A stretch of DNA of 64,000 nt from Hydrogenophaga sp. Its GTDB lineage: Bacteria; Pseudomonadota; Gammaproteobacteria; Burkholderiales; Burkholderiaceae_C. The notes beneath the pieces were generated by a model. It worked only from the letters and a program-made list of their open reading frames with translations. It did no database searches and was not told the DNA's origin. The stretch covers positions 58,960-122,959 of the forward strand of contig NZ_WVZN01000026.1 of the NCBI RefSeq assembly GCF_011772445.1. The letters run 5' to 3'. This document shows, in pieces, positions 49,765-57,976 of the stretch. The position numbers and the translations under genes were made by a program. Every line of letters starts with the position of its first letter. The first letter of the stretch is position 1.

Positions 49765-50571
49765 ATGACACGACCTGTTTCCCGCGCCATTGCCTTCACG
49801 GCGCTGGTGCTTGGCGTCGCTGCCGCGCACGCGCAGTCGTCCACGGCCGAAGGCATCGCCAAGTACCGCGAGATGCTGCAGGACGGCAACCCCGCCGAAC
49901 TGTTCGAGATGAAGGGCGAGGAGCTCTGGAAACAGAAGCGCGGTCCGAAGAACGTGTCGCTCGAGCAGTGCGACCTGGGCAAGGGCCCCGGCGTCATCAA
50001 GGGCGTGTTCGTGGAGCTGCCGCGCCACTTCAAGGACACCAACCGCGTGCAGGACCTGGAGTCGCGCATCGTCACCTGCATGGAGACGCTGCAGGGCTTC
50101 AAGGCCGAGGACATCGCCAAGACCCCGTTCAACCGCGGCGAGATGGCCAACGTGACGGCCATTGCCACCTACGTGGCCACGGCCTCCAAGGGCATGAAGA
50201 TGGACCTGCCGCAGTCGCATGCGCAGGAAAAGCTCATGTACGAGACCGGCAAGCGGCTGTTCTTCACGCGCGGTGGCACGCACGATTTCTCCTGTGCCTC
50301 CTGCCACGGTTCGGACGACAAGCGCATCCGCCTGCAGGACCTGCCCAACCTCACCAAGAACCCCGGCGATGGCATCGGCTTCGCGGCCTGGCCCGCCTAC
50401 CGCGTGTCCAACGCGCAGATGTGGGGCATGCAACTGCGCCTGAACGACTGCTTCCGCCAGATGCGCTGGCCCGAGCCCAAGTTCGGCAGCGACGCCACCA
50501 TCGCGCTGAGCGTCTACATGGGCGTCAACGCCAAGGGCGCCGAGTCCGCCGTGCCCGCGATCAAGCGCTGA
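49765..50571 (+). CDS. soxA: Cytochrome SoxA, single-haem form
   Basis: A 268-residue periplasmic subunit of the SoxXA complex, which attaches thiosulfate to SoxY. Sec signal ending AHAQS. Only one haem motif is present, CASCHG (near 178); the conserved cysteine that forms the cysteine-persulfide axial ligand is in LNDCFRQMRWPEP (near 233). The N-terminal half has two Cys (EQCDLG, VTCMET) in place of a second haem, typical of the monohaem SoxA type. GAGGAG is eight bases before the ATG. Confidence 0.94.
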   Translation: MTRPVSRAIAFTALVLGVAAAHAQSSTAEGIAKYREMLQDGNPAELFEMKGEELWKQKRGPKNVSLEQCDLGKGPGVIKGVFVELPRHFKDTNRVQDLESRIVTCMETLQGFKAEDIAKTPFNRGEMANVTAIATYVATASKGMKMDLPQSHAQEKLMYETGKRLFFTRGGTHDFSCASCHGSDDKRIRLQDLPNLTKNPGDGIGFAAWPAYRVSNAQMWGMQLRLNDCFRQMRWPEPKFGSDATIALSVYMGVNAKGAESAVPAIKR

Positions 50572-50581
50572 AATGAAAACA

Positions 50582-50656
50582 CCCCCCGCCGCGCTTCGCG
50601 CGTCCCCCCTCAAGGGGGGCGGCGCCTGCGGCCCGGCAAAGCCGGTTCCGCGGCAC
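50582..50656. repeat. REP-like intergenic element, copy C (soxA-soxX)
   Basis: Same order of hairpins as copies A and B. Together with copy B it brackets soxA. Confidence 0.85.
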
Positions 50657-50700
50657 CTCTGGTCGCGTGTGGCGCGAGGCGAATCGACAAAGGAGACGAC

Positions 50701-51345
50701 ATGAACAAGCCCATCCTGACCGTATTTCTGCTGGCGGCGCTGCTGGCCGCCTGCTCCATGCCCCCGTCCCAGGCAGACGTCGAAAAGGCCACAGCCGACA
50801 CGATGAAGAACTCCTTCCAGGCCAAGGGCATCGCCACGCTCGACCGGCTGGACCAGGACCAGGCCAACGCCACCTGCCTGCAGGCCGATCTGTCAGGCAA
50901 GCCCCTGGACGAGAAGCTCGCCAAGGCCGTGGAAGAGGCCAGCACGAAGACCATCAAGTGGCCTTCGGACGGCAAGTTCCTGGGCGACTGGAAAGAGGGC
51001 GAGAAGATCGCCCAGAGCGGTCGCGGCCTGACCTGGACGGACGACGCCAAGCAGGCCAATGGCGGCAACTGCTACAACTGCCACCAGATCAGCAAGGAGG
51101 AAATCTCCTTCGGCACCCTGGGCCCCAGCCTCTACAACTACGGCAAGCTGCGCGGCGTGAGCGACCCGGCCGCCGCCGCGTCCAAACCCATCGTCGAGTA
51201 CACCTGGGGCAAGCTCTACAACGCGCGTGCCTACAACGCCTGCTCGCAGATGCCGCGCGTGGGCCACAAGGGCATCCTCAACGAGACGCAGCTCAAGCAC
51301 GTGATGGCGCTGCTGCTCGACCCGAACTCGCCCGTCAACAAGTGA
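50701..51345 (+). CDS. soxX: Cytochrome SoxX, lipoprotein form
   Basis: A 214-residue monohaem cytochrome. The signal ends LLAAC (Cys18), so this SoxX is a lipoprotein. The haem motif is CYNCHQ (near 121), and a Met in SQMPRVG (near 182) is the probable axial ligand. It is longer than typical SoxX (about 120-150 aa) by an N-terminal region of about 100 residues. ATG follows AAAGGAGACGAC. Confidence 0.93.
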   Translation: MNKPILTVFLLAALLAACSMPPSQADVEKATADTMKNSFQAKGIATLDRLDQDQANATCLQADLSGKPLDEKLAKAVEEASTKTIKWPSDGKFLGDWKEGEKIAQSGRGLTWTDDAKQANGGNCYNCHQISKEEISFGTLGPSLYNYGKLRGVSDPAAAASKPIVEYTWGKLYNARAYNACSQMPRVGHKGILNETQLKHVMALLLDPNSPVNK

Positions 51346-51352
51346 TCCGATG

Positions 51353-51387
51353 AGCCCGGGCGCCCCTTGAGGGCTCCGGGCTTTTTT
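51353..51387 (+). terminator. Intrinsic terminator or attenuator between soxX and soxB
   Basis: Stem AGCCCGG with CCGGGCT, an inner GCCC/GGGC stem, and a T6 tract (51382-51387). It lies in the 84 bases between soxX and soxB, inside the presumed operon, so soxB may have its own promoter or be transcribed at a lower level. Confidence 0.8.
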
Positions 51388-51429
51388 GCGCCTTTGAATA
51401 TCAGTGTTTGCTTCTGAAGAGAGTGCCCC

Positions 51430-53151
51430 ATGAGCCTGAGCCGCCGTGAATTCATGCAACTGCTGGCCGCCGCCAGCGCCGCCGGCATGGCCCTGGACCA
51501 TGGCGACGCCCTGGCCGCCACGGCCGGCGCCAGCGAGCGGCTGTACGACGTGCCCCGCTTCGGCAACGTGAGCTTCCTGCATTTCACCGACTGCCACGCG
51601 CAGCTCACGCCGGTGTACTTCCGGGAGCCCAGCGTGAACCTGGGTGTGGGCGATGCCACCGGCCAGGCGCCGCACCTGGTAGGCGAGGCCCTGCTCAGGC
51701 ACTTCAGGATCCGCCCGGGCACCGCGCAGGCGCACGCCTTCAGCTACCTCGACTTCACGCAGGCCGCCAGGACCTACGGCAAGGTCGGCGGCTTCGCGCA
51801 CCTGGCCACCTTGGTCAAGCGCCTGCGCGCCGAGCGCCCGCACGCCTGGCTGCTCGATGGTGGCGACACCTGGCAGGGCTCGGCCACTTCGCTGTGGACC
51901 AACGCGCAGGACATGGTCGACGCCTGCAAGCGCCTGGGCGTGGACATCATGACCTCGCACTGGGAGCACACCTTCGGCGCCCCGCGCGTGCAGGAGATCG
52001 TCGAGAAGGACCTCAAGGGCCACATCGAATTCCTGGCCCACAACATCAAGACCACCGACTTCGAGGACCTGGTCTTCAAGCCCTACACCCTGCGCGAAAT
52101 GAACGGTGTGCCGGTCGCGGTGATCGGCCAGGCCTTCCCCTACACGCCCATTGCCAACCCGCGCCACATGGTGCCCGACTGGACCTTCGGCATCCAGGAG
52201 GACCACCTGCAGAAGATGGTGGACGAGGTGCGCGGCAAGGGCGCGCAGGTGGTGGTGCTGCTCTCGCACAACGGCATGGACGTGGACCTGAAGCTGGCCT
52301 CGCGCGTCAGCGGCATCGACGCCATCCTGGGCGGCCACACGCACGACGGCATGCCCGCGCCCACGGTGGTGAAGAACCCCGGTGGCCAGACCCTGGTCAC
52401 CAACGCCGGCTCCAACACCAAGTTCCTCGGCGTGCTGGACTTCGACGTGCGCGGCGGCAAGGTGCAGGGCTACCAGTACAAGCTCATGCCCATCTTCGCC
52501 AACCTGCTGCCGGCCGACGCCGGGATGCAGGCCTACATCGACGGCGTGCGCGCGCCGCACAAGGCGAAGCTGGAAGAGAAGCTCGCCGTCACCGAAGACC
52601 TGCTCTACCGCCGCGGCAACTTCAACGGCACCTGGGACCAGGTCATCTGCGACGCGCTGATCGAGGTGAAAGGCGCGGACCTGTGCTTCTCGCCGGGCGT
52701 GCGCTGGGGCACCTCGCTCCTGCCGGGCGACGCCATCACCATGGAGGCGTTGATGGACCAGACGGCCATCACCTACCCGTCGACCACGCTCAACGAATTC
52801 ACCGGCACGCAGATCAAGGAGATCCTGGAAGACGTGGCCGACAACATCTTCAACCCCGACCCGTACTACCAGCAGGGCGGCGACATGGTGCGCGTGGGTG
52901 GGCTGCAGTACAGCATCGCGCCGAAGGAGCGCATGGGCGGGCGCATCCAGAACATGCGCCTGAAGGGCAAGCCCATCGAGGCCGACAAGAAGTACAAGGT
53001 GGCGGGCTGGGCCTCGGTGCAGGAGAACGTGAAAGGCGAGCCGGTGTGGGACGTGGTCGCCACGCACCTGCGCGCGAAGAAGGTGATCAAGGGCGTGAAG
53101 GTGAACGAGCCCACCCTGATCGGCATGAAGGGCAACCCCGGGGCCGCCTGA
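51430..53151 (+). CDS. soxB: Sulfate thiol esterase SoxB
   Basis: A 573-residue dimanganese hydrolase that releases sulfate from SoxY. Tat signal SRREFMQLL. Metal ligands: FTDCHAQL (near 53), LLDGGDTWQG (near 140), SHNGMDVDL (near 278) and GGHTHDGM (near 304). The 5'-nucleotidase-like C-terminal domain starts near 400. It is the last gene of the cluster and ends with no terminator on its own strand before the porin gene. Confidence 0.96.
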   Translation: MSLSRREFMQLLAAASAAGMALDHGDALAATAGASERLYDVPRFGNVSFLHFTDCHAQLTPVYFREPSVNLGVGDATGQAPHLVGEALLRHFRIRPGTAQAHAFSYLDFTQAARTYGKVGGFAHLATLVKRLRAERPHAWLLDGGDTWQGSATSLWTNAQDMVDACKRLGVDIMTSHWEHTFGAPRVQEIVEKDLKGHIEFLAHNIKTTDFEDLVFKPYTLREMNGVPVAVIGQAFPYTPIANPRHMVPDWTFGIQEDHLQKMVDEVRGKGAQVVVLLSHNGMDVDLKLASRVSGIDAILGGHTHDGMPAPTVVKNPGGQTLVTNAGSNTKFLGVLDFDVRGGKVQGYQYKLMPIFANLLPADAGMQAYIDGVRAPHKAKLEEKLAVTEDLLYRRGNFNGTWDQVICDALIEVKGADLCFSPGVRWGTSLLPGDAITMEALMDQTAITYPSTTLNEFTGTQIKEILEDVADNIFNPDPYYQQGGDMVRVGGLQYSIAPKERMGGRIQNMRLKGKPIEADKKYKVAGWASVQENVKGEPVWDVVATHLRAKKVIKGVKVNEPTLIGMKGNPGAA

Positions 53152-53164
53152 ACACGCTCGGGCA

Positions 53165-53200
53165 AGAAAAAAGCCACCGCCCGCGAGGGCGATGGCTGTC
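53165..53200 (-). terminator. Intrinsic terminator of the porin gene
   Basis: On the minus strand, AGCCATCGCCC pairs with GGGCGGTGGCT across TCGC, followed by T6. It lies 70 bases after the porin stop. Confidence 0.9.
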
Positions 53201-53269
53201 AAAACCAAACCTTGGAAAGGGAGGGGCCTTGCGGCCCCGGTGCGGGGCGCTCAGGCCCCGCGGTCACGA

Positions 53270-54287
53270 TCAGAAGTCGTGACGGACACCGACGGCGTAC
53301 AGGCGACGCTCGGCGATCTCGGTGCCGGCGCCGTTCTCGGCGTCGCCATCGAGGTAGGCGGCGTACACGCGCGTGCGCTTGGACAGCGAGTAGGTGGCAC
53401 CGAAAGCCAGGCCCTTGGACTTGGCGGTGTCGACACCCGAGTTCTCGGACTTGTTGTAGGCGTAGCCCACCGAGAAGTCCCAGGGACCCATCGGCACGTT
53501 GGCGCCGATCACGAAGCCGTTGGACTCCAGCGAACCCTGCTCGGCCATGTTGTAGCCGGCGGAGACGCGCACCACGCCGAAGTCGTAGGCACCGGCCAGG
53601 GTGGTGTACTCACGCTTGAGGGCGCCGACTTCGTTGTCCAGCTCCTGGTAGCCCACGCCCACATCCAGCGGGCCACCGCGGTAGCGCACGTTGAAGGCGG
53701 TGGTGTCGCGCTTGATCGGCGAGGCCTGCTCGTCCAGACCGTAGCTCACGCCGGCGGTGAAGCCGCCGAAGTTCGGCGATTCGTAGCGGATCTGGTTGCT
53801 GGCACGGGCGGAGTAGTCGGCCACGTGGCCCACGGCAACGCCACCCACCGAGTTGCTGTAGGCAATGGTGCTGGGGGTGAAGGCCGAGTCCCACAGCGCG
53901 CTGCTCACGCTGATGTCGCGGATGTCGTCGAAGGACGTGTCGTGCAGGCCGAGCTTGACGGTACCGAAGCCGCCCGACAGGCCGACGATGGACATGCGGC
54001 CGAAGCGGTAGCCGGCGGCGGTGCCGTCGTCCACGTTGAGCGCGCCTTCCAGCTGGAAGATGGCTTTCAGGCCGCCACCGAGGTCTTCGGTGCCGCGAAA
54101 GCCCAGGCGGCTGGTGCTCAGCAGGCCGCTTTGCAGTTGCGACGTGCTTTGGGCGGCGCCAGCGGCACCGGCCTTCTCGGAACCGATGGAAGCGTCCAGG
54201 CGGCCGTAGATGGTGACGCTGGACTGCGCCATGGCGGCGCCGCTGATGGTGGCCAGGGCGGCCAGAGCGATCAGGCTCTTTTTCATG
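53270..54287 (-). CDS. Gram-negative trimeric porin (Omp32 type)
   Basis: A 338-residue outer-membrane porin; the coding region ends at base 54286 (ATG 54286-54284). Sec signal ends AAMAQS; the mature protein starts SVTIYGRLDAS, as in Comamonas/Acidovorax Omp32. Typical beta-strand segments follow, and the last residue is Phe (GVRHDF), the recognition site for outer-membrane insertion. A GGAGAA Shine-Dalgarno lies upstream of the ATG. Confidence 0.93.
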
Positions 54288-54526
54288 GAATGGTTTCTCC
54301 GTTGTGGGGTCTCGGGCCCTGGTGGGGCCCGTGCCTCCCGCACCGTGCGGGACGACCGGCGTATTCCACGCCGCGAAGATAACCGTCCGATTACATTCGT
54401 AATGGTTTGCCCTATTTGCAACACGCATCCGCAAGATGTATGGGGGCTTTCACGGCCATGTAGTCGTTGTGTGCGCAACTTTGGTAACCGCGGGCGCGCG
54501 CGGTACGCCGATTGCCGGGCCTCTGG
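54287..54526. other. Divergent intergenic region between porin and ABC fusion gene
   Basis: 240 bases without a supported gene. An AT-rich patch holds ATTAC-ATTC-GTAAT (54390-54403) and TTGCAA (about 54416-54421, minus strand), which might belong to the porin promoter. No promoter could be assigned with confidence to the fusion gene. Confidence 0.4.
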
Positions 54527-57319
54527 ATGGATGGGCACGACACGACGCGGGGCGCGTCCACACGGTCCGCGAAAGGCATTCTGTCGGCGCTTGGGGCGGT
54601 CGCCCGGCGCCACCGCCGCCGCACGCTGCTGGCGATCGCGCTGCTGGTGCTCGCCAAGCTGGCCAGTGTCTGCGTGCCGCTGGTGCTCAAGGAGGTGGTG
54701 GACCGCTTCAGCGCGCCGGCCACGATGGCCACCGACCTGTCGGCTGACGCCTCGGCGGCGTTCCCCGCCGGCACGCAACTCGTGGTGCTGCCGGTCTTCC
54801 TGCTGATCGGCTATGCGGCCTTGCGCTTCTCGGCCACCTTGTTCACCGAGTTGCGCGACCTGTGCTTTGCGCGCGTCACACTGGCCACGGTCGCCGACTT
54901 CTCGCAGAAGGCGCTGGCCCACTTGCACGCCATGGGGCCGCGCTTTCACCTGCAGCGGCAAATGGGCGGCCTGGTGCGCGACGTGGACCGCGGCGCGGTG
55001 GCCCTGGGCTTCCTGCTTAGCGCCTTGCTGTTCACGCTCTTGCCCACGCTGGTGGAGATCGTGGCCGTCATGTTGATCATGGCCGCGGCGTACAGCCCCT
55101 GGTTCATCGCGATCCTGCTGCTCACCTTCCTGGCCTACGCCGTGCACACCGCCCTGATGACGCGCCGGCGCGTGCTGATCCAGCGGCGGGTCAATGCCCT
55201 GGATTCGCGCGCCAACGGCCTGCTGATGGACAGCCTCGTCAACCAGGAGGCGGTGCGAGCGCATGCCCGCGCGCCGCACGAGGTGGCGCGTTATGGCGGC
55301 GCGCGTGGCGCCTGGGTGGAGCGCAGCGTGGACAACCAGTCCGCGCTCTCGGTGCTGCACCTGGGCCAGGCCGCCATCATCGCGGTGGGTGTGGGGGCCG
55401 TCATGCTGCTCGCCGGCCAGGAGACCATGCAGGGCCGGATGACCGTGGGAGATCTGGTGCTCGTCAACGCCTACGTGCTGCAGGTCTGTCTGCCCTTGAA
55501 CGCCCTGGGCATGGTGTTCCGCGAGGCGCGTGACGCCCTGACCAACGCGGAACGGCTCTGGGACCTGTTGCGCGCGCGGCCCGACATCGAGGACAGCCCC
55601 CGCGCGCGTCCGCTGTCGGTGTCGCGCGGCGAGGTCGTCTTCGATCATGTCGACTTTGCCTACGAGCCCGGTCGCCAGATCCTCTGGGACGTGAGCTTGC
55701 GCATCGCACCCGGCCAGACCGTGGCGGTGGTCGGCGGCAGCGGCTCCGGCAAGTCCACGCTGGCGCGCCTTCTGCTGCGCCTGTATGACCCGCAGAAAGG
55801 GCGGGTGCTGGTGGATGGCGAAGACCTCGGCTCGGTCACCCTGGCGAGCCTGCGAGCGGCGGTCGGCATCGTGCCGCAGGACAGCACGCTGTTCAACGAG
55901 ACCATCGCCTACAACATCGCCTACGGACGTCCTGGCGCCACCATGGCCGAGGTGCTGGAAGCCGCGCGCGCCGCGCAGGTGGACGAGTTCATCGCCTCGC
56001 TGCCCCAGCAGTACGACACCGTGGTGGGCGAGCGCGGCATGAAGCTGTCGGGAGGCGAGAAGCAGCGGATCGCCATCGCGCGGGCTTTCCTCAAGAACGC
56101 GCCCATCCTCATCCTCGACGAGGCCACCTCCGCGCTGGACACGCGCTCGGAGCGCGCCATCCAGGGCCAGCTCGATCGCCTGTCGGCGGACCGCACCACG
56201 CTGGTCATCGCGCACCGGCTCTCCACCATCGTGGACGCCGACCGCATCCTCGTGATGGACCGAGGGCGCATCGTCGAACAGGGGCGCCACGAACAGCTCA
56301 TCGAACTGGGCGGCCTGTACGCGCAACTGTGGGATCTGCAGCGCCAGAAGCAGGCCTTCGACCGGCTGGAGCGGCAACTGGCTCGCCAGCCCGTCAACCT
56401 CGCCGCGCTGCTGGCGAGCGTGATCGATGGCCTGAGGCCGCGCCTGGACGCGCGCGCCATCCAGCTTTACACGGTGATCGATCCCGAGGGCGCACGCGTG
56501 CTGGGCGATCCCGGCGTGCTATCGCAGGTGATGTGGGACCTCGGCCAGCACGCGGTGGAGTCGACGCCGCCGGGCGGCCGGGTGGAGCTGCGGCTCGAGC
56601 GGCATCAGGAGCGCGTGCGCCTCACCGTGGCGGATGGCCGCCATGACGGCAACGGCGCAACGCCGACCGTGTCCCCCGAGGCCCCGGCCATGGACCCGCT
56701 GGCCCTGCGCTCCGCGATCGAGCGCCAGGGCGGGCAATTCAACCTCGTGGCGGCGACCTCGGTGCAGGGCATGCGCTACCTCGTCGACCTGCCGCTGCAT
56801 GCCCTCGCCGCCCCGCCGCCGGCCGACGACCGGCCCCCCGCCGAAGCAGGGCAGGACCAGGTCCACCGCCTGGCCGGTCTGCTCGTGATGGTCGTGGACG
56901 ACAAGCCGATGGCGCGCGAGGCGCTGGAGGCCGTGCTGAAAGCCGCGGGGGCGGCCACCGTCGGCTTCGGCGGCGGGGAGCCGGCGCTGCGCTGGATCGA
57001 GGACCACCCCGCGCCGCAGTGGCCGCGCGTGCTGGTGTGCGACATCGCGCTGGAGGAAGAGGACGGCTTTTCCGTCGTGCGGCGCCTGCGCCAGATCGAG
57101 ACCCGGCACGAGGCCCCGCTGGATCAGCGCATCTCGGCGGTGGCGGTGACCGGCGGTGCCCAGCCCGAACACCGCATCCGCGCGCTCATGGCGGGTTTCC
57201 AGATGGTCCTGAGCAAACCCGTGGCGCCCGACGAACTGGTGGCCACCGTGCTCGCCCTCGCGACCCGCCCCGGCGCCGGCGCAGGCGCCCTCTCTGTTCA
57301 TGAAGGAAAGCCCGTATGA
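54527..57319 (+). CDS. ABC exporter fused to histidine-kinase-like ATPase and receiver domains
   Basis: A 930-residue fusion protein. Residues about 25-320 are an ABC exporter membrane domain (six helices, as in HMT1/Atm1-type), and about 360-600 the nucleotide-binding domain with GGSGSGKST (Walker A, near 402), LSGGEKQ (near 506), LILDEATSALD and AHRLST. Next (about 620-770) comes a region like the HATPase of histidine kinases (LGDPGVLSQVMWDLGQHAVE, then STPPGGRVELRL and IERQGGQF), but the N-box Asn and the DxGxG are lost. The end (about 784-915) is a receiver domain: VVDD, phospho-site CDIAL, VTGG and SKPV. A TTG at 54512 is an alternative start. The next gene overlaps as ATGA. Confidence 0.85.
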   Translation: MDGHDTTRGASTRSAKGILSALGAVARRHRRRTLLAIALLVLAKLASVCVPLVLKEVVDRFSAPATMATDLSADASAAFPAGTQLVVLPVFLLIGYAALRFSATLFTELRDLCFARVTLATVADFSQKALAHLHAMGPRFHLQRQMGGLVRDVDRGAVALGFLLSALLFTLLPTLVEIVAVMLIMAAAYSPWFIAILLLTFLAYAVHTALMTRRRVLIQRRVNALDSRANGLLMDSLVNQEAVRAHARAPHEVARYGGARGAWVERSVDNQSALSVLHLGQAAIIAVGVGAVMLLAGQETMQGRMTVGDLVLVNAYVLQVCLPLNALGMVFREARDALTNAERLWDLLRARPDIEDSPRARPLSVSRGEVVFDHVDFAYEPGRQILWDVSLRIAPGQTVAVVGGSGSGKSTLARLLLRLYDPQKGRVLVDGEDLGSVTLASLRAAVGIVPQDSTLFNETIAYNIAYGRPGATMAEVLEAARAAQVDEFIASLPQQYDTVVGERGMKLSGGEKQRIAIARAFLKNAPILILDEATSALDTRSERAIQGQLDRLSADRTTLVIAHRLSTIVDADRILVMDRGRIVEQGRHEQLIELGGLYAQLWDLQRQKQAFDRLERQLARQPVNLAALLASVIDGLRPRLDARAIQLYTVIDPEGARVLGDPGVLSQVMWDLGQHAVESTPPGGRVELRLERHQERVRLTVADGRHDGNGATPTVSPEAPAMDPLALRSAIERQGGQFNLVAATSVQGMRYLVDLPLHALAAPPPADDRPPAEAGQDQVHRLAGLLVMVVDDKPMAREALEAVLKAAGAATVGFGGGEPALRWIEDHPAPQWPRVLVCDIALEEEDGFSVVRRLRQIETRHEAPLDQRISAVAVTGGAQPEHRIRALMAGFQMVLSKPVAPDELVATVLALATRPGAGAGALSVHEGKPV

Positions 57320-57792
57320 AAAGCCGCAGCCGGTTCATCGACGAAGAGGCCGCCCGCCTGGCCGTGTCGCTCGCGCGCCCCGCCATCGAGGCGGCGCTGC
57401 GCGACGCCGCCGTCAGCGGGCAGCACGTGCTGCACCTGGTGGTGCTGGACCCCGCGTCGCCGCCGGGCGCCTGCCGCTTCGAGGAGGCGCTGCTGTACGA
57501 GCAGACCCTCGGCCGACAGGACCGCACCACCTGGGACGCCGACTACGCCACCTACGCGCGCGACAAGGCCGCGCTGAGCTGGCGCCACGGCATGGACAGC
57601 CGCCGCCTGCAACTGCTCGAGCCGCACCGGCTGGGCGCCGAAGACCACCTGGTGTGGGGCGGGGTGTGCCTCGACGGCATCGTCGTCGCGGCGAGTGGCG
57701 CCATGCCGCAGTGGGACGAGACCTTCTCGTTCTGGGTGGCGGGCGCCCTGCGCGCGATCGCGTACGAAAGGGCGCTGTCGCAAGCGACGTAG
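57316..57792 (+). CDS. Small protein, GlcG/HbpS-like by pattern, coupled to the ABC-receiver fusion
   Basis: A 158-residue protein of unknown function. A faint GlcG/HbpS pattern is visible: an amphipathic N-terminal helix, a VVLDPASPPGACRFEEA strand-turn near 43, the sequence YARDKAALSWRHGMDSRRL near 79, and a C-terminal GGVCLDGIVVAASGA followed by PQWDETFSFWVAGALRAIA. HbpS proteins are haem- and redox-linked sensors for two-component systems, which would suit the receiver-carrying partner, but the resemblance is weak. No signal peptide. It overlaps the fusion gene by four bases and ends before a perfect hairpin. Confidence 0.6.
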   Translation: MKSRSRFIDEEAARLAVSLARPAIEAALRDAAVSGQHVLHLVVLDPASPPGACRFEEALLYEQTLGRQDRTTWDADYATYARDKAALSWRHGMDSRRLQLLEPHRLGAEDHLVWGGVCLDGIVVAASGAMPQWDETFSFWVAGALRAIAYERALSQAT

Positions 57793-57801
57793 CCCCAAAA
57801 C

Positions 57802-57838
57802 AAAACCCCCGCACACCACGACAGCGTGCGGGGGTTTT
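57802..57838. terminator. Bidirectional intrinsic terminator
   Basis: Perfect 13-base arms AAAACCCCCGCAC and GTGCGGGGGTTTT with an 11-base loop. It ends the ABC-fusion operon on the plus strand and can end the tRNA transcript on the minus strand. Confidence 0.92.
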
Positions 57839-57842
57839 CATC

Positions 57843-57918
57843 TGGTGCCGGAGAGAGGAGTCGAACCCCCGACCTTCTCATTACGAATGAGCTGCTCTAC
57901 CAACTGAGCTACACCGGC
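57843..57918 (-). tRNA. tRNA-Thr (CGT anticodon)
   Basis: 76 bases with encoded CCA. Acceptor stem GCCGGTG with CTCCGGC (one G-T pair), D-arm GCTCAGTTGGTAGAGC, anticodon loop TTCGTAA (anticodon CGT, reads ACG), T-loop TTCGACT. The sequence is close to E. coli tRNA-Thr(CGT). A perfect TATAAT (57929-57934) lies 10 bases upstream. Confidence 0.97.
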
Positions 57919-57928
57919 GAAGCCCGGC

Positions 57929-57934
57929 ATTATA
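57929..57934 (-). promoter_or_regulatory. -10 box of the tRNA-Thr gene
   Basis: TATAAT on the minus strand, 10 bases upstream of the mature 5' end. No convincing -35 is present at the usual distance. Confidence 0.7.
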
Positions 57935-57976
57935 GCCAAGGCGTGGGCCGACCGGGGGCGGTCGACCCGGCGATGT

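Noticed and set aside
53270-56377. A single minus-strand frame of over 1000 codons joining the porin to sequence opposite the ABC fusion gene.
   Set aside because: The porin signal peptide and ATG at 54286 mark the true start; the rest is antisense to a clear ABC transporter.
57802-57918. tRNA-Thr with a flanking hairpin as an integration site for a mobile element.
   Set aside because: No direct repeat of the tRNA 3' end and no integrase gene is visible; the hairpin is a terminator.
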